Assembly: GCA_017577485.1 (NCBI GenBank) | Contig: PKRI01000002.1 | Location: forward strand, 62,001 to 126,000 | Direction of reading: 5' to 3' | Length of the DNA: 64,000 nt | Source: Bacillota bacterium | Lineage (GTDB): Bacteria; Bacillota; Sulfobacillia; Thermaerobacterales; RSA17 | In this document: positions 25,556 to 33,422 of the stretch, piece by piece | Layout of the letters: each line of letters opens with the position of its first letter | Position numbering within the stretch: position 1 is the stretch's first letter | The notes under the pieces: generated by a model | What the model saw: only the letters and a program-made list of their open reading frames with translations | What the model was told of the DNA's origin: nothing | Databases searched by the model: none | Position numbers and translations under genes: made by a program

Positions 25556-26185
25556 TTGGTTAAGAACAACAACCACTTCACCAACCACGACCTGCGCCGG
25601 GTCGTGATCGAACTGCTGGAGCAGCGGGGGGTGACCCTGCAGGCCATCGCCCAGGTGGTCTACGACATCCAGCACGCGTTCTATCCGGAACTGACCCTGG
25701 AGCTCTGCCTGGAGAGCGTCGAGGCCGTGATCGACAAGCGGGAGGTCCAGCACGTGCTGCTGACCGGCATCGCCCTGGACATGGCCGCCGAGGCCGGCAA
25801 CCTGCCTGAGCCCCTGCTGTCGATCCTGCGCGACGACAACCTGCTCTACGGCGTGGACGAGGTGCTGGCGCTGGGCATCACCAACGTGTACGGGTCCATC
25901 GGCCTGACCAACTTTGGCTACCTCGACAAGCAGAAGATCGGCATCATCGGTGAGCTCAACAGCCGCCGCCAGCCCGGCCGGGTCCACACCTTCCTGGACG
26001 ACCTGGTGGCCGGGGTGGCCGCTGCGGCCGCCGCCCGCCTGGCCCACGCGCTGCCAGACAAGTTGTCGGAGGCGGACCTGGCGCTGCCGCCGGAGGGGCG
26101 TGACCGGGGGCAGCAGGCCGCCGGTGGCCCGGTGGGGGACGGCACGGTGGCCGGCGGGGCGGTGTCCAGGGACGCGCTCCCGTGA
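25556..26185 (+). CDS. Phosphatidylglycerophosphatase A family protein (YutG-like)
   Basis: 209 residues. Strong family patterns: HAFYPELTLELCLESVEAV, REVQHVLLTGIALD, LLYGVDEVLALGITNVYGSI, LTNFGYLDKQK and HTFLDDLVAGVAAAAAARLA. Family members include the Bacillus YutG lipid phosphatase, which removes phosphate from phosphatidylglycerophosphate. The last 35 residues are Gly/Ala-rich and not typical. The start is TTG at 25556 behind GGGGGGA. A TAAGAT at 25511 could be its -10. The bacterial group may have other substrates. Confidence 0.85.
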   Translation: MVKNNNHFTNHDLRRVVIELLEQRGVTLQAIAQVVYDIQHAFYPELTLELCLESVEAVIDKREVQHVLLTGIALDMAAEAGNLPEPLLSILRDDNLLYGVDEVLALGITNVYGSIGLTNFGYLDKQKIGIIGELNSRRQPGRVHTFLDDLVAGVAAAAAARLAHALPDKLSEADLALPPEGRDRGQQAAGGPVGDGTVAGGAVSRDALP

Positions 26186-26425
26186 GGCCGGGCGGCGTGG
26201 CAGGGGCGTGCGGGTGCTGTTAGGCCGATGTGGATCTTATCGCGGGCCTGCCGGTGCGTTGGCGCGGGTTTTGGCCGGATAGTAGTTCAACTTATGTAAA
26301 GCCGAGCGGAGTTTCCCGCATTCCGTTAACCACTCAGCCTGGGATTGACCCTATCTTCCGCCTCTCGAGCCAATTTGTCCTTATTAGGTCCGGAATTCGC
26401 CCCACGGGGGCCCTACGCGGTATAA
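26186..26425. other. Low-GC intergenic patch
   Basis: No gene recognised. In the 120 nt from 26281 to 26400, 60 bases are G or C by direct count, against visibly much higher values on both sides. No tRNA, clear terminator or sigma-A promoter was found. It could be a foreign insertion remnant, an unrecognised RNA or a leader. Confidence 0.5.
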
Positions 26426-26711
26426 GGGGGTGCGGGTCGTGTCGCGCCGGTGCATGCGACCTTCGGGGAACCGGGCGACCCCGAGGACGAAGCAGGCTGG
26501 CAGCAGGCCCTTGGCCCGCCTGGAGGAAGCGCACCGCCGCCTGGAGCGCGCGCTGGGCGCGCTGACTGGCGCCGGCCTGGAACGGTTCATCCCGGGCGAG
26601 CCGCGCACCTACCGGCAGATGGTGGCAGGGCTGGTGGAGCACGACGCGTATCAGGCCGGCCAGATCGTGCTGCTGCGCCGCCTCCAGGGCGCCTGGCCGC
26701 CCGAGGAGTGA
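26426..26711 (+). pseudogene. DinB-like gene remnant, truncated and frameshifted
   Basis: The C-terminal part of a DinB/YfiT-like four-helix metalloenzyme split across two frames. From the GTG at 26450 the frame reads VHATFGEPGDPEDEAGWQQA. One base later (extra G near 26513) the next frame continues ARLEEAHRRLERALGALTGA and ends with VEHDAYQAGQIVLLRRL, the characteristic DinB tail. An in-frame TAA at 26423 and missing upstream homology show that the N-terminal half is gone. DinB family assignment rests on the HDxYxAGQ motif. Almost surely non-functional unless the base is a sequencing error, and even then truncated. Confidence 0.7.
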
Positions 26712-26772
26712 ACGTGCGCCCGAGCCCACCGGTACCCGCGAACTGCTTCTCCGGCCGGCGGCGCCACGATGT

Positions 26773-27471
26773 TCAGCCGCCGGTGGCCACACCAAGTGCG
26801 ACCGCAGCGATCATGAACAAGGCCAGGATCACCAGAACGTAGACGAGGGTTAAGCGGCGCCCGTCCGGGTCCACGCCGGTGCCCGGCGAGGGGGAGGGCC
26901 GCTCGGGCAGGGCCTGCAGCGCCGCCAGGAGCGATGCCGTGGCGGCGTTGAGATCATTCACATAGGTCTCCGGCCGGACGTTGCGGATCTGCAGTTGGGG
27001 CAGCGGCACCTTCAGGTTGAAGTCGGAGATCTTGCTGCGGAGGTCCGTTACCTGCTCGGTCAGCTGGGCGATGAAGCGGTCGTGGACGCGCAGCACGGCG
27101 GCCTTGTCCTCGGCCGTGCAGCCCTCGGCGGTCAGGGTTTCCAGCCTCGCCTGCAGCCAGGCCCGGTGCTGCTGGATGGACTCGTCCAGGGTCCGCAGCC
27201 GCTGCAGGATCTCGTGCTGCTGGTCCATCCACGGCAGCCGGTGCCCCGCCTGGCGGACCAGGCGGTAGGCGGTGGACCAGCTGCCTTCGAAGGGGTTCTG
27301 CTCCAGGCGCAGGGGCTTGCCGCGGTAGGGGTTGTCCCTCATCTTCTCGGGGGACACGGCCTCGGCCAGGCGGCGCTCCACTTCCGCCATCCGCTCCGCC
27401 AGCCGGCGTTCCAGTTCCTGCAGCCGGTCCTCGGGGCGGGCGATGCCGTTCCCTGAAGGAGTGATCCGCAC
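26773..27471 (-). CDS. DUF1992 (DnaJC28-like) domain protein with C-terminal membrane anchor
   Basis: 232 residues. The DUF1992 signature is near residues 45-80: NPYRGKPLRLEQNPFE followed by AYRLVRQAGHRLPWM. Long helices come after it, then a C-terminal membrane segment (LVYVLVILALFMIAAVALGV). Most DUF1992 proteins are shorter and lack the anchor. The GTG at 27471 is the likely start; the frame runs open upstream through Arg/Gly-rich codons that overlap another gene fragment. Function unknown; family members contact chaperones only by name. Confidence 0.7.
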   Translation of the reverse strand: MRITPSGNGIARPEDRLQELERRLAERMAEVERRLAEAVSPEKMRDNPYRGKPLRLEQNPFEGSWSTAYRLVRQAGHRLPWMDQQHEILQRLRTLDESIQQHRAWLQARLETLTAEGCTAEDKAAVLRVHDRFIAQLTEQVTDLRSKISDFNLKVPLPQLQIRNVRPETYVNDLNAATASLLAALQALPERPSPSPGTGVDPDGRRLTLVYVLVILALFMIAAVALGVATGG

Positions 27472-27504
27472 CAGACCGTCACCCCCCGCGCCACACCTGC
27501 CGTC

Positions 27505-27533
27505 GGCTGCCTGCCGGCTGCCTGCCGGCTGCC
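27505..27533. repeat. 11-bp tandem repeat
   Basis: GGCTGCCTGCC is repeated 2.6 times in a row in the short gap upstream of the DUF1992 gene. Simple slippage repeat. Confidence 0.75.
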
Positions 27534-27578
27534 GGTCGGTGGCCCGTCGCCTCCCGGCCGCCGCCCGCCCGTTGCCCG

Positions 27579-27824
27579 TCAGCGCAGCCGTGATCCCAGT
27601 CGGCCGGGGTCGTGGTTGCGCAGGTCCACGCCGTGGGCCGCCCACGCCTTGAGCGGGAAGGGCACGTTCAGCCACCCGGCATGGGTCTCGATCCATTCTT
27701 CGGGCGCGACCGCCTCGCGGATGAGGAGCAGATCGGTCCCGCCGGAGCCGTCGGGCGTCAGTTCGAACCGGGCCGGCGTGCCCAGGTACTGGACGGCGAG
27801 GACCCGGACTCGGGCCAGAAGCAC
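27579..27824 (-). pseudogene. C-terminal fragment of an SRPBCC-family gene
   Basis: An 81-residue frame from GTG at 27824 matches the second half of an SRPBCC/AHSA1-like protein: VLAVQYLGTPARFELTPDGS, TDLLLI, EEWIETHAGWLNVPFPLKAW and AHGVDLRNHDPGR. The family is normally about 140-160 residues. The N-terminal half should lie in the 98 nt between this point and the end of the MFS gene, where there is no room for it. So it is a truncated remnant; expression of the short frame cannot be excluded. Confidence 0.65.
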
Positions 27825-27922
27825 GCCCGCCCCTGCACCTCTTGCGGCGGCGGTGCGGCCCGCCGGCGGTTGACCCCGTGATTCGGCAGCGGCGGCGCGG
27901 CATCCTGGCGTGGCAGCTGGGG

Positions 27923-29149
27923 CTACGGGCCGCCCTCCACTGCCAGGCGGCTGGAGACGATGCGCACCGCCAGCAGGGCGGCGCCCAGCCACCAGACGCC
28001 GCTGAACTCCCCGGTCCAGTCCACCACGGCCCCGAAGACCACCCCGGCCGCGGCGGCGCCCGCCTGGGCCGCCACCTGCATCAGGCCCGTGCTCAGGCCG
28101 GCGCGGCGCGGTCCCAGCGCCTCGGTTGAGAAGGCGATCAGGGCCGGCATGCTGCCGCCCGCGCCGATGCCGTAGAGCAGCGCGCCCAGGTACACCAGCG
28201 CCGGTCCCCCACCGGCGAAGGCCATGCCGAGGAAGGCGGCCATCAGGGCCGCTGACCCGGCGTTGATGAGCGGGATGCGCCGGCCGAGGCGGTCCGATAT
28301 GGCGCCGGAAACATACGCCGCGGGTACGTAGATGGCCAGCGCCGCCGCCATCACCGCCGCTGCGGCCGGCGGGGCATAGCCCAGTCCTTCCCGCAGGTAG
28401 GTGGGCGCCCAGCCCGTGTAGCCGTTGATGGTCATGAGCCCCAGGAAGCCCAGCAGGAAAAGGGCCAGCACCTGGCGCAGCGAGGTGGCCGGGCCGGCCT
28501 CCGGGGCCGGCGGCGCGGCCGGTGCCGGGGACCTCCGGCCGACCTGCCCGGGAGACCGCACCCACCAGAAGGCCGCGGCCAGCGGGACGCAGGCGGCGGC
28601 CGGCACCAGGACCAGGGTATCCACGGAAACCCAGCGGGCCAGCAGCGGGAAGCCCGACAGGGCCAGCAGGTTCGTGGCGCCGATGGCCGCTTCCACCACG
28701 GCCACGGCGTGCCCGCGGCGTTCCGACGGGTACGCCGTGGCGGCCAGGCGGATGCCCGGCACCGCCATGGCCGCCGTGGCGGCGCCCATGATCAAGCGGG
28801 CTGCCGACGCAGCCTGCCAGGTGTCGGCGGCGAGGAAGGCCGCGGCGCCGGCGCCCAGACCCAGCAGGCCCAGGCTGACCAGCCGGTTCTCAGGCCAGCG
28901 GTCGGCCGCCCATCCGAAGGGAATCTGCAGCGCGGCGTAGCCGATGAAGAAGGCGGAAAACAGGCCTCCCACGCCCGCGTAGGAAACGCCGAACCGCTGG
29001 GCCAGTTCCGGGAAGAAGGGCACGATGCCCATGCGCAGGGCGAAGTCCAGCACCCGTGAAGCGCACACCAGGGCCAGCACGGTGCCGCGCGCGGCGGCGC
29101 GCGGGGTGGCTGCGGCTGCAGGGTCGGGAGCGGCCGTTGCAGGGTCCAT
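27923..29149 (-). CDS. Major facilitator superfamily transporter
   Basis: Integral membrane protein of 408 residues with about twelve hydrophobic segments split by a central loop (about 200-225). The MFS loop motif is seen as GWAADRWPENRLVSLG (about 78-93) and its second-half echo as GAISDRLGRRIPL. Substrate unknown; the pattern is like the cyanate/nitrate-nitrite or aromatic-acid type porters. The ATG at 29149 sits where the broken cytidine deaminase gene ends, so the transporter may have been brought in when that gene was cut. Confidence 0.88.
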   Translation of the reverse strand: MDPATAAPDPAAAATPRAAARGTVLALVCASRVLDFALRMGIVPFFPELAQRFGVSYAGVGGLFSAFFIGYAALQIPFGWAADRWPENRLVSLGLLGLGAGAAAFLAADTWQAASAARLIMGAATAAMAVPGIRLAATAYPSERRGHAVAVVEAAIGATNLLALSGFPLLARWVSVDTLVLVPAAACVPLAAAFWWVRSPGQVGRRSPAPAAPPAPEAGPATSLRQVLALFLLGFLGLMTINGYTGWAPTYLREGLGYAPPAAAAVMAAALAIYVPAAYVSGAISDRLGRRIPLINAGSAALMAAFLGMAFAGGGPALVYLGALLYGIGAGGSMPALIAFSTEALGPRRAGLSTGLMQVAAQAGAAAAGVVFGAVVDWTGEFSGVWWLGAALLAVRIVSSRLAVEGGP

Positions 29150-29186
29150 GGCCGTAACGGTACCAGGAGAGCAGGCGTTTCCCTGC

Positions 29187-29462
29187 CGGCGGCAGGACCT
29201 GGCCCTGGGGGCCCACCGCCACCAGCCTGACCACGCGGCTCTCGCCCGCGGTGATCATGGCGCCGGCGGCCGCGTGCTCGGCGCAGAAGCCCATGGAGCA
29301 GGCGGTGACCACGCACGCCCCCAGGTAGACGTTGCCCCGGTCGGTGAGCAGCGCCGCAGCTACGGTGCCCACCTCACAGAACCGGGACAGCCGCCGAGGG
29401 TTGAGGACGGACCTGGCTCGCCGGTAAAGTTCATCGAACGACAGGAGTTCCGGGGCGGTCAT
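29187..29462 (-). pseudogene. Truncated cytidine deaminase-like gene
   Basis: The first 92 residues from ATG 29462 match the zinc-dependent cytidine/blasticidin deaminase fold: VGTVAAALLTDRGNVYLGAC, then ACSMGFCAEHAAAGAMITAG with the first zinc ligand C60 and catalytic E62. The second zinc motif PCxxC should follow VLPP, but the sequence reads VLPPAGKRLLSWYR and homology stops. The frame then runs on into the MFS gene as non-homologous sequence. Without two of three zinc ligands it cannot be an active deaminase. Confidence 0.75.
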
Positions 29463-29534
29463 GTCCTGAGGATTCGGGCCCGCGGGAACCCGTTCCTCCG
29501 GAACCTGCGCCCCGGGAGCCTCTTCCCCCGCAGC

Positions 29535-31370
29535 CTATCCCTGCGGTCCACCGGGACGCGCGCCGCGCCGCGTCAGCCGCAGGGCCGTGGCCAGGGCCAG
29601 GATCCACAACAGGGCCACGCCCGCCACCATTGCCACCGTGCCGGTCAGGGACCGGGCCGGCGCCACCCGCAGGGTCAGGGTTTGGTGGGCCGCGACGAAG
29701 CGGTTGCGGGCCCCCGCCACCACCGGGTACTCGCCCGGCGGCGTCCGGCGGTCGGCGGTCAGCGTCAGCGTCACGGCCACGCTGTCGCCCGGCCGCGCCG
29801 TGATCTCCCGGGGCTCCGCCTCCACGGCGATGCCGTCGGGCAGGTCTTCGCCCGCCAGCGCCGGCACCAGCGCCCGCCACTGGCCCGCGGCGCCTTCCTC
29901 GGGCCAGGGGCCCTCAAACGTTATCTGCAGGCGCACGCTCACCGGCCCGCCGCCCGCCGTCACGTCCACGGCGTCCTGCTCCACCTCGACCCGGGCCGCA
30001 GGCGGGTCCGGGTCCACCCGCACCAGGGCGTCGGCCCCGTAGGCGGCCGTCCAGAGGCTGCCGTCGCCGGCGACCTCGCCCCACAGGGGCAGCACCCGGG
30101 TGGGCGGCAGCCCCAGGACCGGCGGCAGGAAGAACTCGTTGACGGTGCCGTCGCCGGGCAGCACCCGTGCCAGGCGGCCCACGAAATGGACCACCGCCCA
30201 GATTGACCCGTCGCGGCCCTCCACCAGGTCGTTGGGGCCCGCCACCGGGTACCCTTCCTCGTCGGTGGGCCAGAGGTGAACGGCCTCCGCCTGGCCGCCC
30301 GGCCGCCAGCGCAGCAACCGGCTGCCGGGATGCTCGGTGGTCCACACCGTGTCGCCCTGGACCACGATGCCCACCGGAGCCGTGAAGCCCAGGGGCAGGG
30401 AAAGGAGCTCCAGGCCGGCGGTGCCCGGGTCACCGTCCCCGGCGGGCGCGCCCCCTGCGGGCGGGGTGGCGGTGCCGGCCGCCGCGCCCGGGCGGACCCG
30501 CGCCAGGCGGTTCCAGGCGCTCTCCACGGCCCAGAGGGTGCCGTCGCCGTCCAGGGCCAGGCGCAGGGCTCCGGTAAAGGCGGTCCGGGTGCTGTCGGCG
30601 GGGGCAGGCGTGGACAGCCGGTCGACGGTGCCGCCCAGCGGGTCCAGGCGCAGCAGGCCGCCGGCGTTGTAGTTGGCCAGCCACACGCTGCCGTCCGGCG
30701 GGAAGGCGAAATCGGTGACCCCGTCGTTGGGATCGGGCAGGGGGTAGGCCTCGGCGGCCAGGGCGTCGGGGTCGATGCGGATCACGAAGCGCTGCCGCGG
30801 CTCCGCGGCGAACTCGTAGTCGGCCACCCACAGGGCCCCGTCGGGGGCCAGGCGCAGGGTGTAGGGGATCATGCCCGCCGGCAGGTCCATGCGGCTGAAG
30901 GTGCGGGCGCCGGTGTCCACGCGGCCGATCCCCACGGGACCCGTACCCTCGCCGGCGTAGAGGGTGAGCCAGAGGGCTCCGCCGTCCATGACCAGGTCGA
31001 AGGGTCCCAGGCCGGTTTCGGGCAGGCGCCAGATCTCCAGGGGACCGTGCCGCTCCACCTGCACGTCCCCCCGGGGCTCCAGGGACACGGGGAAGGGACG
31101 GACCGGCGCGGTGGCGGCCCGCTCCAGTTCAACCGTTTCGGTGCCGGCGGGCGGGTCCCCGGCGGCGGGACCCGCGCCGTCCCCGGCGGACTGGGCGTGG
31201 GCGACGCCAGGGGTGGCCGGGGTCCCCGGCACACCTGGGGTGCCCGGCACACCCGGGATGCCCGGATGAGCGGGAATTCCAGGGATCGCAAGACTGCCCA
31301 GAATGCCGAGAACAACCAGGATGCGGAGGCCTGCGCCCAGGCTGCTCCTGCCTGCCGGTCGGCGCCCCAT
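29535..31370 (-). CDS. Secreted beta-propeller protein (Vgb/SMP-30-like) with membrane tail
   Basis: 611 residues. A signal anchor (about 10-30) is followed by a short collagen-like run (GIPGVPGTPGVPGTPATPG). Then come repeated propeller blades with the WVADYE, VWLANYN, LWAVES, VWTTEHPGSRLLRW and IWAVVHFVGRLARV patterns typical of streptogramin-lyase-like propellers. A beta-sandwich region (about 450-560) and a C-terminal membrane helix follow. It is probably anchored outside the cell. The catalytic role of Vgb lyases is not supported here; binding or scaffolding is as likely. ATG 31370 has AGGAAGGA upstream. It follows a ZIP-like gene by 48 nt. Confidence 0.75.
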   Translation of the reverse strand: MGRRPAGRSSLGAGLRILVVLGILGSLAIPGIPAHPGIPGVPGTPGVPGTPATPGVAHAQSAGDGAGPAAGDPPAGTETVELERAATAPVRPFPVSLEPRGDVQVERHGPLEIWRLPETGLGPFDLVMDGGALWLTLYAGEGTGPVGIGRVDTGARTFSRMDLPAGMIPYTLRLAPDGALWVADYEFAAEPRQRFVIRIDPDALAAEAYPLPDPNDGVTDFAFPPDGSVWLANYNAGGLLRLDPLGGTVDRLSTPAPADSTRTAFTGALRLALDGDGTLWAVESAWNRLARVRPGAAAGTATPPAGGAPAGDGDPGTAGLELLSLPLGFTAPVGIVVQGDTVWTTEHPGSRLLRWRPGGQAEAVHLWPTDEEGYPVAGPNDLVEGRDGSIWAVVHFVGRLARVLPGDGTVNEFFLPPVLGLPPTRVLPLWGEVAGDGSLWTAAYGADALVRVDPDPPAARVEVEQDAVDVTAGGGPVSVRLQITFEGPWPEEGAAGQWRALVPALAGEDLPDGIAVEAEPREITARPGDSVAVTLTLTADRRTPPGEYPVVAGARNRFVAAHQTLTLRVAPARSLTGTVAMVAGVALLWILALATALRLTRRGARPGGPQG

Positions 31371-31418
31371 CGTCGACGTCTCCTTCCTGAACGGCCCGGT
31401 CCCCCGCCGGTCCCGCCT

Positions 31419-32126
31419 TCACAACTCGTGCAGCAGCGCCGCCACCGCCACGAACAGGAAGCCGGCCGCCCCGGCCGCGGTCCAGGCGGCCGGATGCCGG
31501 GACCGGGAGGCGGCGAAGGCCGGCAGGATGAAGGCCACCGAGCCGGCGCCCAGGGCGTAGAAAATGCTGCTGGCGGCGCCGGCCAGGCGCACCGCTCCCA
31601 GCAGGGCGCCGGCCGCCAGCGGCAGGGCCGCCACCGACGCCAGCATCACCTGCAGCGGCAGGCCCGTGCGCTGGCCCCGGGCCATCAGCACCGCCACGCT
31701 GAGCCCCTCCACCACCTTGTGCAGCACGAAGCTCAGCACAGCCAGCGGCCGCAGGGCCTGGGCCAGCCCCAGCGTGAGATTATGGCCGACCACGATGCCT
31801 TCGGCCAGGGAGTGGAGCCCCACGCCCACCGCCCACCACACGGCCAGGCGGGCGGGTGCGGCCCCGCCCAGGCGCTCCAGGCCCGCGAAAACCACGAGGC
31901 CGCCGGCGAAGGACGCCAGCAGCGCCCCCCGCCAGATCAGATCCGCGGCGCCCACGCCCAGGTTGGCCGTCAGGCTCATGAAGTCGGCGAACAGGAACAG
32001 CAGCGCGCCGAAGACCAGGCCGTCCACCACGGTGCGGTCGTCCGGCTGCATGCGGGCCAGGGCAGGGGCCGCCGACAGGCCCAGCAGGGTGGGGACGTAG
32101 GCCACCGCCAGCGAAACCGCCAGCAC
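31419..32126 (-). CDS. ZIP-family metal transporter-like protein
   Basis: About 235 residues with seven or eight hydrophobic segments. The ZIP signature is visible: VGLHSLAEGIVVGHN (H105, E109, H115) and VLHKVVEGLSV (H136, E140), the metal-binding helices four and five. ZIP carriers move divalent metals such as zinc, iron or manganese into the cytoplasm. The start is uncertain: GTG at 32126 is used, but the same frame is open back to the end of the cupredoxin gene. Adjacent to a copper-type cupredoxin, so a link to metal supply is possible but unproven. Confidence 0.78.
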   Translation of the reverse strand: MLAVSLAVAYVPTLLGLSAAPALARMQPDDRTVVDGLVFGALLFLFADFMSLTANLGVGAADLIWRGALLASFAGGLVVFAGLERLGGAAPARLAVWWAVGVGLHSLAEGIVVGHNLTLGLAQALRPLAVLSFVLHKVVEGLSVAVLMARGQRTGLPLQVMLASVAALPLAAGALLGAVRLAGAASSIFYALGAGSVAFILPAFAASRSRHPAAWTAAGAAGFLFVAVAALLHEL

Positions 32127-32194
32127 CAGGTCCGCCCCCGGCGTTTCGGTGCCCGCGGCGGGAACCAGTTCAACGTGGGCCAGGAGCCAGGGCG

Positions 32195-32605
32195 TCAGGG
32201 CTGTTCACCGTCCTCGCCGTCGCCGACGATCAGGGTCCCCAGGTGTTCAGGATGGCCGGTGCCGCAGTAAACCGTGCAGTACATCGGAAACCGCCCGGGG
32301 CGGTCGGCCGTGAAGACGGCGGACGCGGCATCGCCCCGGGTCGCCACCAGGTTGATGCCGTACTCGCGGACGGCCAGGCCGTGGGCCACGTCTTCGGTGC
32401 GCAGCACCAGGCGCACCCGCTCACCCAGGCCGACGCGGACGGTGTCGGGCGTGTAGGAGAACTGGCGGGCGGTGATCTCGATGGTGCGGTCCACCGGGAC
32501 GGAGCCGTCGCCGGGGTCGCCGCCGCTTCCCGGCCGCCAGAAGGCGAGGGCGGCCAGCACCGCCGTCAGAGCCAGGGTCACGATGATCAGGCGCGATGAT
32601 TTCAT
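32195..32605 (-). CDS. Cupredoxin with CuA-like site (oxidase subunit II type)
   Basis: Membrane-anchored protein of 136 residues: one N-terminal helix, then a cupredoxin domain like the CuA part of cytochrome c oxidase subunit II. Ligand positions: H75 in EDVAHGL, then C110 and C114 in YCTVYCGTGHPEH, and H118. The place of the usual CuA methionine (+11 from the first Cys) is H121. ATG 32605 has GGAGGA at good spacing. First gene of the run with the ZIP-like and propeller genes. It may be an electron carrier or copper-delivery protein rather than an oxidase subunit, since no subunit I is nearby. Confidence 0.82.
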   Translation of the reverse strand: MKSSRLIIVTLALTAVLAALAFWRPGSGGDPGDGSVPVDRTIEITARQFSYTPDTVRVGLGERVRLVLRTEDVAHGLAVREYGINLVATRGDAASAVFTADRPGRFPMYCTVYCGTGHPEHLGTLIVGDGEDGEQP

Positions 32606-32711
32606 CTGCCGCGGTCCTCCGCCCATAGGGTTCAACGCGCACCGGCGGGTGCCTGCCCGGGGCGGCAGGGGCCGGCGCCTGCTGCAGCAAACCCCAGCGG
32701 CGGTGAGGTCC

Positions 32712-33422
32712 GTGACACCGGCGTTCAGGCGCGCCGCCATCTTCGGCAACGGCTACTGGGACGACGCCTACGCGGAGCGGCTCCGCGGCCTCCTGGAGGG
32801 CGGGGACCTGCTGCGGGTGGCGGCCGACGGCGGCATCCGGCTCTGGCAGCGGCTCGGGTACGTCCCCCACGTCCTGCTGGGGGACTTCGACTCGCTGTCG
32901 CCCGAGGAAGTGGGCGGCTGGGAAGCGGCCGGGGTCGAGGTGCTCCGCTACCCCGTGGCCAAGGACAAGAGCGACCTGGAACTGGCCCTGGACTACGCGG
33001 CCGCCCGCGGCGCCGCCTCTATCCTGCTGGCGGCGGTCACCGGCAGCCGCCTGGACCACTCCCTGGCCAACCTGTTCCTGGCCGCCCGCTTCGCCGCTCC
33101 CGACGTGGAGGTCACCGTGCTCACTCCCGGCGGCGCCGTCTACCCGGTGGTGGGCGGTGCCCAGGGGCCGGGCGCCCGGCGCCTGCCGGCGCGGCCCGGG
33201 GACGTGGTGGCCCTGCTGCCCGTGGCGGGGCCGGTGAAGGGGGTCACCACCCACAACCTCCGGTACGCCCTGCGGGATGCCGACCTGGCCTGGGGCAGCA
33301 CCCTGCCCATCAGCAACGAGCCGCTGGCCGGGATCATCGGCGTGGAGGTCCGCGAAGGCAGGCTCCTGGTCATCGTCGAACAGGGCGACAGGGAGGTGGC
33401 GCCGTGCGCATCGCAGTCCTGA
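32712..33422 (+). CDS. Thiamine pyrophosphokinase
   Basis: Transfers pyrophosphate from ATP to thiamine to make thiamine diphosphate. The 236-residue product has the family motifs: VAADGGIRLW, LLGDFDSLSPEE, KDKSDLELALDYA and VTGSRLDHSLANLF. The C-terminal beta domain includes STLPISNEPL. The GTG at 32712 is taken as start; GTG at 32703 is equally possible. It overlaps pfkA by 19 nt and so heads a TPK-pfkA-pyk run. No TPP riboswitch was seen upstream. Confidence 0.88.
   Translation: MTPAFRRAAIFGNGYWDDAYAERLRGLLEGGDLLRVAADGGIRLWQRLGYVPHVLLGDFDSLSPEEVGGWEAAGVEVLRYPVAKDKSDLELALDYAAARGAASILLAAVTGSRLDHSLANLFLAARFAAPDVEVTVLTPGGAVYPVVGGAQGPGARRLPARPGDVVALLPVAGPVKGVTTHNLRYALRDADLAWGSTLPISNEPLAGIIGVEVREGRLLVIVEQGDREVAPCASQS

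Noticed and set aside
27579..29462. Selenoprotein genes hidden by in-frame TGA among the broken genes
   Set aside because: Breaks in the DinB-like, SRPBCC-like and deaminase-like remnants are frame shifts or lost sequence, not TGA codons at cysteine positions.
30276..32270. A 664-codon plus-strand frame opposite the propeller and ZIP-like genes
   Set aside because: Composition is that of a shadow frame (Gly, Gln, Arg, His), and the minus-strand frames carry recognisable families.
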